A DNA stretch of 64,000 bases from assembly GCF_020911865.1 (NCBI RefSeq), contig NZ_CP087131.1, positions 2,852,001 through 2,916,000 of the forward strand, in the 5' to 3' direction. The notes under the pieces are model-generated. The model was not told where the DNA came from. It saw only the letters and a program-made list of their open reading frames with translations, and did no database searches. Below are positions 52,894 through 61,334 of the stretch, in pieces; the stretch's first letter is position 1; the number at the start of each line of letters is the position of its first letter. The stretch comes from Chryseobacterium sp. C-71. GTDB taxonomy: Bacteria > Bacteroidota > Bacteroidia > Flavobacteriales > Weeksellaceae. The position numbers and the translations under genes were made by a program.

Positions 52894-53661
52894 CTAGTTC
52901 TTCTTTTGTTTCAAAGTTTCGTAGCAGGTAATTGCTACAGCATTACTAAGATTTAGAGAATCAATACTTCCTGACATAGGAATTAATGTATTCTTTCCTT
53001 TTCCGAACCAGAAATCACTTAGTCCTGAATGCTCAGTTCCAAATAGAACAGCAGATCTTTTCGTAAAATCACGTTTATATAAATCCTCAGAAGTCTCATC
53101 CATAATGGTTGTGTAGATGTTGAAATTATTTTCCTTAAGAAATTCTAAGGTTTCCTGATTTTCAGCTTGAAAAACGTCCATTCCAAACAAACATCCCACG
53201 CTGGAACGAATTACATTGGGGTTATAGAAATCTGTTTTTGCATCAGCAATAATCAAAGCATCAATTCCGAAAGCTTCGCAGCTTCTCAGAATGGCTCCCA
53301 GATTTCCGGGCTTTTCAACACCTTCAACAATGATTACGGTTGAGTTTTCTTTAGGTTTAAAAGTATTCAATGCAGCTTCTTTTGCTTTATAAATCCCGAT
53401 AATTCCTTCAGAACTTCCTCTATAGGCTATTTTTTCATAGACTTTTTCAGATACGTAATAGATTTTCTCTTTCGGAAGTTCTCCTTTAAAAATATTTTCA
53501 CAAATAAAGAATTCTTCAGCTTCAAAAAGATATTTCTGAGCTCTTGCGTTTTCCTGCTGTCCTTCCACGACAAAAACACCCGATTTTTTTCGGAAACGGT
53601 TATCTGTTAAAAGTTTGGTAATGGTTTTTATTTTTTCGTTCTGAAAACTTTCGATAATCAT
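52894..53661 (-). CDS. TrmH/SpoU-family RNA 2'-O-methyltransferase
   Basis: These SPOUT enzymes methylate ribose 2'-OH groups of rRNA or tRNA with SAM. The 255 residues have an N-terminal L30e-like substrate domain (FVVEGQQENARAQKY) and a trefoil-knot domain with the SPOUT motifs STVIIVEGVEKPGNLGAILR (motif 1, Asn-x2-Arg), ALLFGTEHSG-like motif 2 (AVLFGTEHSGLS) and motif 3 IPMSGSIDSLNLSNAVAI. Substrate could be 23S rRNA (RlmB-like) or tRNA; not decided. The IS right end lies 28 bp beyond its stop. Confidence 0.92.
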   Translation of the reverse strand: MIIESFQNEKIKTITKLLTDNRFRKKSGVFVVEGQQENARAQKYLFEAEEFFICENIFKGELPKEKIYYVSEKVYEKIAYRGSSEGIIGIYKAKEAALNTFKPKENSTVIIVEGVEKPGNLGAILRSCEAFGIDALIIADAKTDFYNPNVIRSSVGCLFGMDVFQAENQETLEFLKENNFNIYTTIMDETSEDLYKRDFTKRSAVLFGTEHSGLSDFWFGKGKNTLIPMSGSIDSLNLSNAVAITCYETLKQKKN

Positions 53662-53720
53662 GATTGATGGTTGATAAATGATAGTTGATGCAAAAATAAT
53701 TTTTAAAAATCATTTAACCA

Positions 53721-55076
53721 TCATAAATCCTCATTTATACCATTGATCAGACTTTGTGGAAGCTCTTTTTTATTTTTTATTCCGAGTGCTTTTAATTTTT
53801 GAGTTTGAATAACCAAATTATCGTTTCCGGAATATAATTGCTTGAAAGCGTCATCGTAAACACTTCTTGCTGAATTTAAATTTTTGCCTACTTTTTCTAA
53901 ATTTTCTACAAAACCGACAAATTTGTCGTATAATTTTGCTCCTCGTTCGGCAATTTCCATTGAATTTCTGTTTTGATATTCTCTTTTCCAGAGATCGGCA
54001 ATCAATTTCAGGGAAGTAATCAGATTACTTGGATTGAGAAGTAGAATTCTTTTCTCGTAAGCAAAATTCCAAAGGTTTTGATCTGCCTGCATGGCAGCAA
54101 TATAAGCCGGTTCGCTGGGAATAAACATCATCACAAAGTCTAATGATTTTCCGTAGTCATCATAAGCTTTCTGGCTCAGTTGGCTGATGTGAGTTTTAAT
54201 AGAAGACAAATGCTGATTGACTTTGATTTGGTAAATATCTGAATCTGTTTCGTCAACCAATTCTGTGAAAGCGGTGAGAGAAACTTTGGAATCGATAATT
54301 ACATTTCTTTCATCTGGATATTTTACAACGGCATCCGGACGCATCTTTTTGCCTGAAAATTCTGAAAATAAAGCTTTATTATCATCATCTTTAAGCTCGT
54401 GTTCCAGAAAATATTCTCTTCCTTTTACCAAGCCTGATTTTTCCAAAATACTTTCCAAAATCATTTCACCCCAGTTTCCCTGAGTTTTGCTTTCGCCTTT
54501 CAAGGCTCGCGTTAGTTTTTTTGCGTCTTCGGAAATTTGCTGATTCAGTAAGGATAATTCTTTTACTTTTTCGCCCAAAGAAAAACGTTCTTTGTTTTCC
54601 TTTTCGTAAACTTCATTGACTTTGTTTTTTAAATCAGTAATTCTTTCTTGGAACGGGTCGAGAATATTTTTTAAATTGGTTTGATTTAAATTGGTAAATT
54701 TTTCTGTTTTTTCTTCTAAAATTTTATTGGCGAGATTTTCAAATTGCAGTTTTCCTTCTTCCTGAATTCTTTTTGTTTCTTCTTTCTGATCTTTAAGAAA
54801 AGTATTTTCGGCGGAAACTTTTGCAAATTCGGCTTTTAAGTCATTTAAAAGATCTGATTGCTGAAGATTGGCTTCTTTTTCATTTTTAATAATCCCCTCT
54901 AGATCCTGAGTTTTAAGATTTAAATTCTCTAAATCGGCATTAGCTTTAATATATAAATGATTCAGTTCATCATAAGATTTTCTTGAAATCATTGAAGATT
55001 TTAGATAGAAATAGATTAAAAATGAACCTAAAATTCCTCCAATAAAACAACCGATGATGAGATAAGTGATTTCCAT
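53721..55076 (-). CDS. rmuC: DNA recombination protein RmuC
   Basis: RmuC limits inversion and rearrangement at short inverted repeats, probably as a nuclease-like protein. The 451 residues start with a membrane anchor (YLIIGCFIGGILGSFLIYFY), followed by a long coiled coil (about 35-130) and the RmuC catalytic region, with RALKGESKTQGNWGEMILE, MRPDAVVKYPDERNVIIDSK and EPAYIAAMQADQNLWNFAYE. It is separate from the methyltransferase gene by 59 bp. Confidence 0.95.
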   Translation of the reverse strand: MEITYLIIGCFIGGILGSFLIYFYLKSSMISRKSYDELNHLYIKANADLENLNLKTQDLEGIIKNEKEANLQQSDLLNDLKAEFAKVSAENTFLKDQKEETKRIQEEGKLQFENLANKILEEKTEKFTNLNQTNLKNILDPFQERITDLKNKVNEVYEKENKERFSLGEKVKELSLLNQQISEDAKKLTRALKGESKTQGNWGEMILESILEKSGLVKGREYFLEHELKDDDNKALFSEFSGKKMRPDAVVKYPDERNVIIDSKVSLTAFTELVDETDSDIYQIKVNQHLSSIKTHISQLSQKAYDDYGKSLDFVMMFIPSEPAYIAAMQADQNLWNFAYEKRILLLNPSNLITSLKLIADLWKREYQNRNSMEIAERGAKLYDKFVGFVENLEKVGKNLNSARSVYDDAFKQLYSGNDNLVIQTQKLKALGIKNKKELPQSLINGINEDL

Positions 55077-55136
55077 TTTTCAAAATTACAAAACAATGAA
55101 TTATTTTTTTTATGGTTAACAGTAATCTTTCGGTAA

Positions 55137-55892
55137 TTATATGGTTTTTGTTTTTTCTAAAATTTCAATATTTTTCACAACATCATGGCTTTCACATTTC
55201 TTCAGTTCTTTGGCTAAATTTGAAGAAAGTAATTTGGGATTCAAAATTTGTGATGCAACTTTAGCCGCAGCATAATCTACGATATTGATTACAGATTCTT
55301 TTAAGAAATTTGGAGTGTTTGAAGCAATTACAGCAGTTGCCCAAGAAGTTTCTCTCGCTTTTGAAATGGCAAAATCTAAAATCACATTGTCTTTTCCGTT
55401 AGAAAGTTTGTCAATCAGATTCACGGGATAGCATATTTTATTTAAAGAATCCTGAACGTTTTGGTTGATCGATGCAATCACTGAATTGATGTTTTCAAAA
55501 TCTTTTTTCAAAGGATTTATTTTGCGAAAAGGCATGACCGAAGCTGCGGAAATTCCCAAATCTAAATTAATGTGTGCATTCATCCCAAGAAAAATGTGCT
55601 GAAGAATCAAAAGATCTTTATTTTTTGTCGCTTCGAAAGCGAGATACCATGCGTTTGTGCATTTTCCCCCTTTTCTGTAATTTTCCCAAGCTTCAAGATA
55701 TCGTTTAGCAAAAGCGAGATCCAATAGAACCATTCTGGGATTGTCTTCAAATTTTTTCTGCTGAATTCCTTTTAAAACCTGTGCGGTCATAATTCTGTAA
55801 GTACACGCAAAATAGCCTACAGGACTTTGGTTTGCTTTACTCCAAATGATAATTTCATCTAATTTTTTCAGAACTTCTTCGATAGTTTTCAT
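55137..55892 (-). CDS. DUF5995-like helical protein
   Basis: A 251-residue soluble protein whose pattern GYFACTYRIMTAQVLKGI, LDLAFAKRYLEAWENYRKGG, AWYLAFEATKNKDLLILQHI and FLGMNAHINLDLGISAA resembles the DUF5995 family as I remember it. The repeated histidine-containing helices (LQHIFLGMNAH) could bind a metal. Function is not known. It is not signal-bearing. Neighbours give no clear hint. Confidence 0.7.
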   Translation of the reverse strand: MKTIEEVLKKLDEIIIWSKANQSPVGYFACTYRIMTAQVLKGIQQKKFEDNPRMVLLDLAFAKRYLEAWENYRKGGKCTNAWYLAFEATKNKDLLILQHIFLGMNAHINLDLGISAASVMPFRKINPLKKDFENINSVIASINQNVQDSLNKICYPVNLIDKLSNGKDNVILDFAISKARETSWATAVIASNTPNFLKESVINIVDYAAAKVASQILNPKLLSSNLAKELKKCESHDVVKNIEILEKTKTI

Positions 55893-55944
55893 GGTGGTTT
55901 AGTTTTATTTAAAGATAAGAATAAACCTCGCAGGTTTTGCAAGG

Positions 55945-56469
55945 TTAGGTTTTTGGAATGGGATATTTAAAATTTAAAGAGGGAATATTTCTTAAATCTT
56001 CAAAATCATGAAAAATCTGCGTTTCGTCGAGATAGCCACCAAAAGGGTTTCTTTTACCGAAGCCAAAATACCATTCGTTAGTTTTAGTGAGCTGAACTAA
56101 TTTATCATTTTCTTTTTCTTTTGAATAGAAATTTTTATTGAGAGATTCCCAATACAAAGTAAAATCTCCAATGGAACTTTCGATATGAAATTGAGCATTT
56201 TCAAAATCAATATTTCTAAGAATGTTTTCTATTTTTAGTATGAAGCTATTCCAATCACGTAAGTCTAAACCAAAACATTTATAAGTCGCTGCAAAACCAA
56301 AAATCGGATTTTCATAATAGTAAGGTCTTTCAGAGTCGCCAAGACTAAACATACTTGTATTTATGAAAGGATAGTCTTCATCTTTTCTAAGATTTTTTAT
56401 AAAATCTGCTGACTTTTTGTAGTCGCTATCAATTTTTACATATCCATAAATAGAAGTGTACTCACTCAT
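55945..56469 (-). CDS. Hypothetical protein, 174 residues
   Basis: I do not recognise this soluble, aromatic-rich protein. It lacks a signal and membrane span. The segments SMFSLGDSERPYYYENPIF and EWYFGFGKRNPFGGYLDETQ are distinctive and could help database searching. It resembles standalone immunity-like proteins in size and composition, but no partner toxin is seen in the window, so this idea is not supported. It lies 15 bp from the YciI-like gene. Confidence 0.6.
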   Translation of the reverse strand: MSEYTSIYGYVKIDSDYKKSADFIKNLRKDEDYPFINTSMFSLGDSERPYYYENPIFGFAATYKCFGLDLRDWNSFILKIENILRNIDFENAQFHIESSIGDFTLYWESLNKNFYSKEKENDKLVQLTKTNEWYFGFGKRNPFGGYLDETQIFHDFEDLRNIPSLNFKYPIPKT

Positions 56470-56484
56470 CTTTCACTCAGTTTT

Positions 56485-57003
56485 TTAAGGTTTCTCTTTT
56501 GCAATCTCTTTATGATGCTTTAAGTACAATGGTAAAGCTGCAGAGCCATACCACGGAAAGATTTCATAATTGAAAACTCCAGCCGAAACTGCGGGGTCTG
56601 TTTTTACCCAGGACTCGGCTTCTTCTTTAGATTTTGTATTGAAAATAAACATTCCGCGGTAGTCTCGTTGGTTTTTTCCGGAGAACGGTCCTGCGACAAC
56701 AATTTTTCCTTCTTTCGCAAGCTTTCCTATGTTTTCCATGTGCCCTTTCATCAGTTCGCTCATTTTAGCTTTGTCTTCAATTTTCGCTGAACCTGTTGTG
56801 AGTATAACGATTGTGTAAGCTTTCATTCCATAATTGTCTGCTCCTAATGAATCTGCTAATTTTTGATTGTAACTGATTTTTGAATCGCCAGAGCTTCCAT
56901 CTTTCCCTGGGGCTCCAGGTTTTCCATCTTCACCTCTGGTATAGATGAAACAAGATGTCAAAGTGGATGAGATTACAATTAGTGTAATAAGTTTTTTCAT
57001 CAT
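56485..57003 (-). CDS. YciI-like lipoprotein with a short collagen-like segment
   Basis: A 172-residue protein with a lipoprotein signal (TLTSC, Cys17), then a short Gly-X-Y run GEDGKPGAPGKDGSSG (about 24-39), then a YCII-related ferredoxin-like domain (MKAYTIVILTTGSAK, HMENIGKLAKEGKIVVAGPF, GMFIFNTKSKEEAESWVKTD). Standalone YciI domains are usually cytoplasmic; export with a collagen-like spacer is unusual. It lies just after pncB on the same strand, 13 bp away. Activity is unknown. Confidence 0.8.
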   Translation of the reverse strand: MMKKLITLIVISSTLTSCFIYTRGEDGKPGAPGKDGSSGDSKISYNQKLADSLGADNYGMKAYTIVILTTGSAKIEDKAKMSELMKGHMENIGKLAKEGKIVVAGPFSGKNQRDYRGMFIFNTKSKEEAESWVKTDPAVSAGVFNYEIFPWYGSAALPLYLKHHKEIAKEKP

Positions 57004-57016
57004 TCTTGCGTTTTAA

Positions 57017-58195
57017 TTAATCTTTAATTCTTAGAAATTCTTTCGCCAACTCAATCATTTTAGGGTCGCCTGTGTATTTTCCGTGTTCGTCTGAAAGTTT
57101 TACTGTAGGAATCCACTCCTTGTTTAAAGCTTGAACTCCGATTAGTTTCATCACAATATTCATGGGCTTCAAACCTACATCATTCGTAAGATTGGTTCCG
57201 ATACCGAAAGAAACACCGATTTTTCCTTTGCAGTAATTGGTAATTTCTTCTACTTTTTCAAGATTTAAGTTATCAGAAAAAATGATGTATTTGAATAAAG
57301 GATTAATTCCGTTTCTATTGTAATGAGCGATTGTTTTGTCTGCAAATTCAAATGGATCTCCGCTGTCGTGACGTACACCGTCGAAAAGTTTAGCAAATTT
57401 CTTGTCAAACTGCTGGAAGAAAACATCAGTTGTATAGGTGTCTGAAAGTGCGACTCCCAAATCTCCACGGTAAACGTCAACCCAGTGTTCAAGCGCTAAT
57501 TCGTTGGCCATTTTGAAACCAAATTCAGCCCCATGGAACATAAACCACTCGTGAGCATGAGTCCCGATAGGTTTTACATTATACTTCATCGCAAAATGTA
57601 CGTTTGAACTTCCTATAAATGTAGATTCTTTTTTCTGCGTTAAAGCTTCCATAACTAAATTCTGAACCTTATAAGAATGCCTTCTTCTTGTTCCGAATTC
57701 TGCGAAATTAACTCCCAATTCATTTAATGAATCCGCTTTTTCTAAAGTTTTGCTCATTACAACATCGTTAGAGTCTCTTTCTAAATGATTCATCTCATAA
57801 TGCAACTCGCTTATTAAAGCCAATAAAGGGACTTCCCACAAAATTGTTCTGTACCAAAGTCCTTCTACGATAACGCTCAAATCATTTCCGGTTTGTGTAA
57901 TTTTTACTTCTGACGGGTCGTAATGATAACCTTCTAAAAAATCTAAATAAGGTAAATTTAAATACGGACAGGTTCTGGCCAGAAATTTCTTCTCGTCTTT
58001 GGTGAGTTTCAGCTCTGCCATTTTATCAACAATAGTTTTCAGGGCAACGTCAAATCCTTCAGGGAAATGATGTTTTCCACGATTGATAAATTCATATTTT
58101 ACGATTTGGCTTGGGAAAAGTTTGACAACGGCATTTTGCATAGTGATTTTATAAAAATCGTTGTCGAGTATTGAATTGAGTCGTATTTCGGACAT
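57017..58195 (-). CDS. pncB: Nicotinate phosphoribosyltransferase
   Basis: PncB makes nicotinate mononucleotide from nicotinate and PRPP with ATP in NAD salvage. The 392 residues follow the family: LNSILDNDFYKITMQNAVVK at the N-terminus, the substrate site AEFGTRRRHSYKVQNLV, HAHEWFMFHGAEFG with the phospho-accepting His region, and VRHDSGDPFEFADKTI for PRPP. The C-terminus shows GIGTNLTNDVG. It precedes the YciI-like lipoprotein gene by 13 bp. Confidence 0.96.
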   Translation of the reverse strand: MSEIRLNSILDNDFYKITMQNAVVKLFPSQIVKYEFINRGKHHFPEGFDVALKTIVDKMAELKLTKDEKKFLARTCPYLNLPYLDFLEGYHYDPSEVKITQTGNDLSVIVEGLWYRTILWEVPLLALISELHYEMNHLERDSNDVVMSKTLEKADSLNELGVNFAEFGTRRRHSYKVQNLVMEALTQKKESTFIGSSNVHFAMKYNVKPIGTHAHEWFMFHGAEFGFKMANELALEHWVDVYRGDLGVALSDTYTTDVFFQQFDKKFAKLFDGVRHDSGDPFEFADKTIAHYNRNGINPLFKYIIFSDNLNLEKVEEITNYCKGKIGVSFGIGTNLTNDVGLKPMNIVMKLIGVQALNKEWIPTVKLSDEHGKYTGDPKMIELAKEFLRIKD

Positions 58196-58232
58196 ATTTT
58201 AATTTTAAATAAATTTAATAAAATAAATAAAA

Positions 58233-58259
58233 AAAATCGCCTTTTTGACGGGCGATTTT
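58233..58259 (-). terminator. Intrinsic terminator after dps
   Basis: AAAATCGCC (58233-58241) and GGCGATTTT (58251-58259) form a 9-bp stem with a 9-nt loop. On the minus strand a T-run follows from the A-stretch at 58231-58236. It lies between dps and pncB. Confidence 0.85.
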
Positions 58260-58285
58260 GCAATCAATAAAATGATTTTTGTCTT

Positions 58286-58762
58286 TTATTTTCCTAAGTA
58301 TGAATTGTACATCCAAACTTCTTTTTCTTGTTCGGTGATATAGTCGCTCATTTGAGAGTTGGTACCTTCATCGCCTGCTTCATCAGTAATAGCTAAAAGT
58401 TCTCTTTGTAAATCGATAACAACTTTGAAAGAGTTTAGAATGATTTCTACACTTTTATTCCCATCACTTACTTCCTTGCTTTCATTGATTGTTGAAACCT
58501 GAAGATAATCTGAATAATTATGCGCAGGAGTTGCACCTAAAGTCAGAATTCTTTCTGCGATTTCATCAATTTTTAGAACCAGACTATTGTAAAGCTCTTC
58601 AAATTTTGGATGAAGGGTAAAGAATTGTTCACCTTTTATATTCCAGTGAGAACCTCTTGTGTTTTGATAGAATACTGAATAATTTGCTAATAGTATATTG
58701 AGTTTTTCTGAGATGTTTTTGCAGTCGGCTTCTTGTAAACCGATAATGTTGGCATTTTTCAT
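58286..58762 (-). CDS. dps: Dps-family DNA-binding ferritin-like protein
   Basis: Dps forms a dodecameric shell that stores iron and protects DNA from oxidation. The 158 residues include the ferroxidase-site stretch FYQNTRGSHWNIKGEQFFTLHPKFEELY, and a second site HPKFEELYNSLVLKIDEIAERI, with the usual four-helix pattern. The N-terminus is short and carries few basic residues, so DNA binding is uncertain. The gene ends in its own terminator; the promoter region could not be assigned. Confidence 0.95.
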   Translation of the reverse strand: MKNANIIGLQEADCKNISEKLNILLANYSVFYQNTRGSHWNIKGEQFFTLHPKFEELYNSLVLKIDEIAERILTLGATPAHNYSDYLQVSTINESKEVSDGNKSVEIILNSFKVVIDLQRELLAITDEAGDEGTNSQMSDYITEQEKEVWMYNSYLGK

Positions 58763-58810
58763 AATGTTTATTTTTTAATATTTCTAAATGCAGGAAATAT
58801 TGTGCCGAAA

Positions 58811-58843
58811 TTGCATTAAGATGATTGATGATACTTATCTTTG
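58811..58843 (+). promoter_or_regulatory. Promoter of the 456-residue membrane protein gene
   Basis: TTG (58811-58813), 22 nt, then TATCTTTG (58836-58843) match the Bacteroidetes promoter. The expected start near 58849 gives a 35-nt leader. Confidence 0.55.
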
Positions 58844-58883
58844 GTATTTTTAATTTGTATTAAAATTTTGTTATTAAACAAAC

Positions 58884-60254
58884 ATGAAAAAATATAAAGT
58901 ACTTGCGATAATTGTTGTCGTCATCTATTTTTTACAATCTATATTTACTCCTTTTGGTGGTATTATGTCAGACAGTCTGTCGTATTTTGGGATTGCGGAA
59001 GATTTGCCGATACCAGAAACTAATTTGTTTCCTTTGGGATATCCCTTGTTGATTAAGTTTTTTCATCTGATATTTCAAGATTATTTTTGGGCGTATAAAA
59101 TTCTTAATCTTCTATTTACTATTTCTATTTTAATTTTTTCTTACAAAAGGAAATTTTATTTCAGAGAGACCACATTGCTATTTGCGGGTAAAACTTTTTT
59201 CTGTGTTTTTACTCAGGCTATTTCTGAATCGGCATTTATTTTTGTACTCTATTTTCTTGTTTATTTTTTACATGAAATCCTTATCAAACCACAAAGAATA
59301 TATAAAAATGCATCTATTGCGGCTTTATTAATAGTCAGTTTGTTTTCTATAAGATATTCGGCGGTTTTTATTTATTTAGGAATTTTGGTTTTCTTTTTTT
59401 TAAATTTTATTAAAATTAAAAATGCAATTTATTTTAAAGCCTTCTTCTTGTTTTTGATTTTATCGGGTATAGGGATTTCAGGGTATTTATTTCTCAATTA
59501 TTTAGAATTTAAAAGCTTTACAGGTGAACAATTAAGAGGAACCCCAAACGGGATGACGTATCTATACGTAATAAGAGATTTGTTGGGGGTTTGTAATGTT
59601 ATTGATCCTTTTATTGGGTTAAAGCCTGCGTCTAATAGTTTAGGGAGTTTACTGTTTCAGGGATTTATTCTAGTGATAGATATTTTCATCTTTATGTATT
59701 TCTTTAGATATTACAAAAAAGCAAAGGAAACTCTTCAGAGAAATTTTCATGTTTTACTTTGGGTGGTTGCAGTGGTCTATACATTTGCATTGTTGTTCTC
59801 CGGCTGGATTCAGCAAATTGAGGAAATGGGAGTCAGGCTTTTGGCGGCTGCTAATTTCTGTTTGTTTTTTTCATTTCTTATCCTGTATTTTAAGTATAAT
59901 GTTGATGATGAAAAGATTTGGTGGATATCGTGTTTCTTCTTAGTTTTTTTAACTGCTTACAGCTTAAAAGATCCTGCGTATTATTTGACTAAGAAAGAAG
60001 TGGTAAAAGCTCAGATGCCAAAATTTAAAGACAAAAAATATTTATTTAATGATGAAAGAAATATTAAAACGCTCACGAAATACGAGATACCTATCATAAA
60101 GAAAACGTTCGATTACGAACATACCAATAAGCAGAAAGGAAAGCTCAAGGAAAGTTTAGCTGGAAGTGTTTATCCTAAAATAAAATGGTTGAAGTATGAC
60201 ACTGTGCGAAACAAATCTGAAGTTTTATATACATCACAACTTTCTATAGATTAA
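58884..60254 (+). CDS. Polytopic membrane protein, possible GT-C glycosyltransferase
   Basis: A 456-residue protein with about ten hydrophobic spans and a C-terminal soluble domain of about 80 residues. The first outer loop contains GGIMSDSLSYFGIAEDLP, with an aspartate-serine pair, as seen at the active-site loop of GT-C lipid-linked sugar transferases. Charged and aromatic residues at loop edges fit such an enzyme, but sequence signatures are too weak for a subfamily. It is flanked by dps and the rpsL operon with no obvious link. Confidence 0.6.
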   Translation: MKKYKVLAIIVVVIYFLQSIFTPFGGIMSDSLSYFGIAEDLPIPETNLFPLGYPLLIKFFHLIFQDYFWAYKILNLLFTISILIFSYKRKFYFRETTLLFAGKTFFCVFTQAISESAFIFVLYFLVYFLHEILIKPQRIYKNASIAALLIVSLFSIRYSAVFIYLGILVFFFLNFIKIKNAIYFKAFFLFLILSGIGISGYLFLNYLEFKSFTGEQLRGTPNGMTYLYVIRDLLGVCNVIDPFIGLKPASNSLGSLLFQGFILVIDIFIFMYFFRYYKKAKETLQRNFHVLLWVVAVVYTFALLFSGWIQQIEEMGVRLLAAANFCLFFSFLILYFKYNVDDEKIWWISCFFLVFLTAYSLKDPAYYLTKKEVVKAQMPKFKDKKYLFNDERNIKTLTKYEIPIIKKTFDYEHTNKQKGKLKESLAGSVYPKIKWLKYDTVRNKSEVLYTSQLSID

Positions 60255-60360
60255 TTTTTCAAATTGAATTATCTTAATAAATGTCAATATTTATAAGGTA
60301 ATTGCCTGATTCTTTGTAGAATTTATTTTCAATAAAAAATATTTATTTATACATAACTTA

Positions 60361-60390
60361 TTGTCAATTAAAAAATTATTCATAATTTTG
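60361..60390 (+). promoter_or_regulatory. Promoter of rpsL-rpsG-fusA-rpsJ
   Basis: TTG (60361-60363), 19 nt, then TAATTTTG (60383-60390), a complete match to the Bacteroidetes consensus. Transcription should start near 60396, about 19 nt before the rpsL ATG. Confidence 0.8.
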
Positions 60391-60414
60391 CACCCTAAAA
60401 TAAAAAGCAATTAA

Positions 60415-60828
60415 ATGCCTACTATTCAACAATTAGTAAGAAAAGGAAGAGTCGCACTCACCAAGAAGAGTAAATCGGCTGCCCTTGATTCTTGTCCACA
60501 AAGACGAGGTGTATGTACGAGAGTATATACTACCACTCCTAAGAAACCTAACTCTGCACTTAGAAAAGTTGCAAGGGTAAGACTTTCAAACGGTAAAGAA
60601 GTCAACGCCTACATCCCGGGCGAAGGACATAATCTTCAAGAGCACTCGATAGTATTGGTACGCGGCGGAAGGGTGAAAGACCTACCGGGAGTACGTTATC
60701 ATATCGTAAGAGGAGCATTAGACACCGCAGGTGTAAGCGGAAGAACGCAGAGAAGATCTAAGTACGGAGCTAAGAGACCAAAACCAGGTCAGGCAGCAGC
60801 TGCGCCAGCTAAAGGAAAGAAAAAATAA
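60415..60828 (+). CDS. rpsL: 30S ribosomal protein S12
   Basis: S12 lies at the decoding centre. The 137 residues include the conserved [11 protein letters not shown] start, [16 protein letters not shown] with the lysine whose mutation gives streptomycin resistance (wild-type here), and [17 protein letters not shown]. The C-terminal tail is basic and Ala/Lys-rich. It starts the operon and is followed by rpsG after 23 bp. Confidence 0.98.
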   Translation: MPTIQQLVRKGRVALTKKSKSAALDSCPQRRGVCTRVYTTTPKKPNSALRKVARVRLSNGKEVNAYIPGEGHNLQEHSIVLVRGGRVKDLPGVRYHIVRGALDTAGVSGRTQRRSKYGAKRPKPGQAAAAPAKGKKK

Positions 60829-60851
60829 TCATTAAATAAGGTACAGAAACA

Positions 60852-61328
60852 ATGAGAAAGACAAAAGCGAAAAAAAGACCGTTGTTACCAGATCCGAAAT
60901 TTAATGATCAATTGGTAACTAGATTCGTAAACAACTTGATGCTGGATGGTAAGAAGTCTATCGCATTCAAAATATTCTATGATGCATTAGACCTTGTAGA
61001 AGCAAAAAAAGGAGAAACTGAAAAGACTGCCCTTGAAATCTGGAAAGATGCATTAACTAACGTTATGCCTCACGTAGAAGTACGTTCTAGAAGAGTAGGT
61101 GGAGCTAACTTCCAGATTCCTATGCCGATCAGAGCTGACAGAAAAATTTCTATGGCAATGAAATGGTTAATCCTTTACTCTAAAAAGAGAAATGATAAGT
61201 CAATGGCTTTGAAATTGGCTAACGAAGTTGTAGCTGCTTCAAGAGAAGAAGGTGCTGCTTACAAGAAAAAATCTGATACTCACAAAATGGCGGAAGCTAA
61301 CAAAGCTTTCTCACACTTTAAATTCTAA
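60852..61328 (+). CDS. rpsG: 30S ribosomal protein S7
   Basis: S7 is a primary 16S rRNA binder in the head of the small subunit. The 158 residues contain [60 protein letters not shown] and [13 protein letters not shown]. Its stop lies 6 nt before the fusA start. Confidence 0.98.
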   Translation: MRKTKAKKRPLLPDPKFNDQLVTRFVNNLMLDGKKSIAFKIFYDALDLVEAKKGETEKTALEIWKDALTNVMPHVEVRSRRVGGANFQIPMPIRADRKISMAMKWLILYSKKRNDKSMALKLANEVVAASREEGAAYKKKSDTHKMAEANKAFSHFKF

Positions 61329-61334
61329 TCTGAA

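Noticed and set aside
55945..56469. A toxin-immunity pair with the DUF5995-like gene
   Set aside because: Neither protein shows a toxin domain or nuclease motif and no secretion gene is near.
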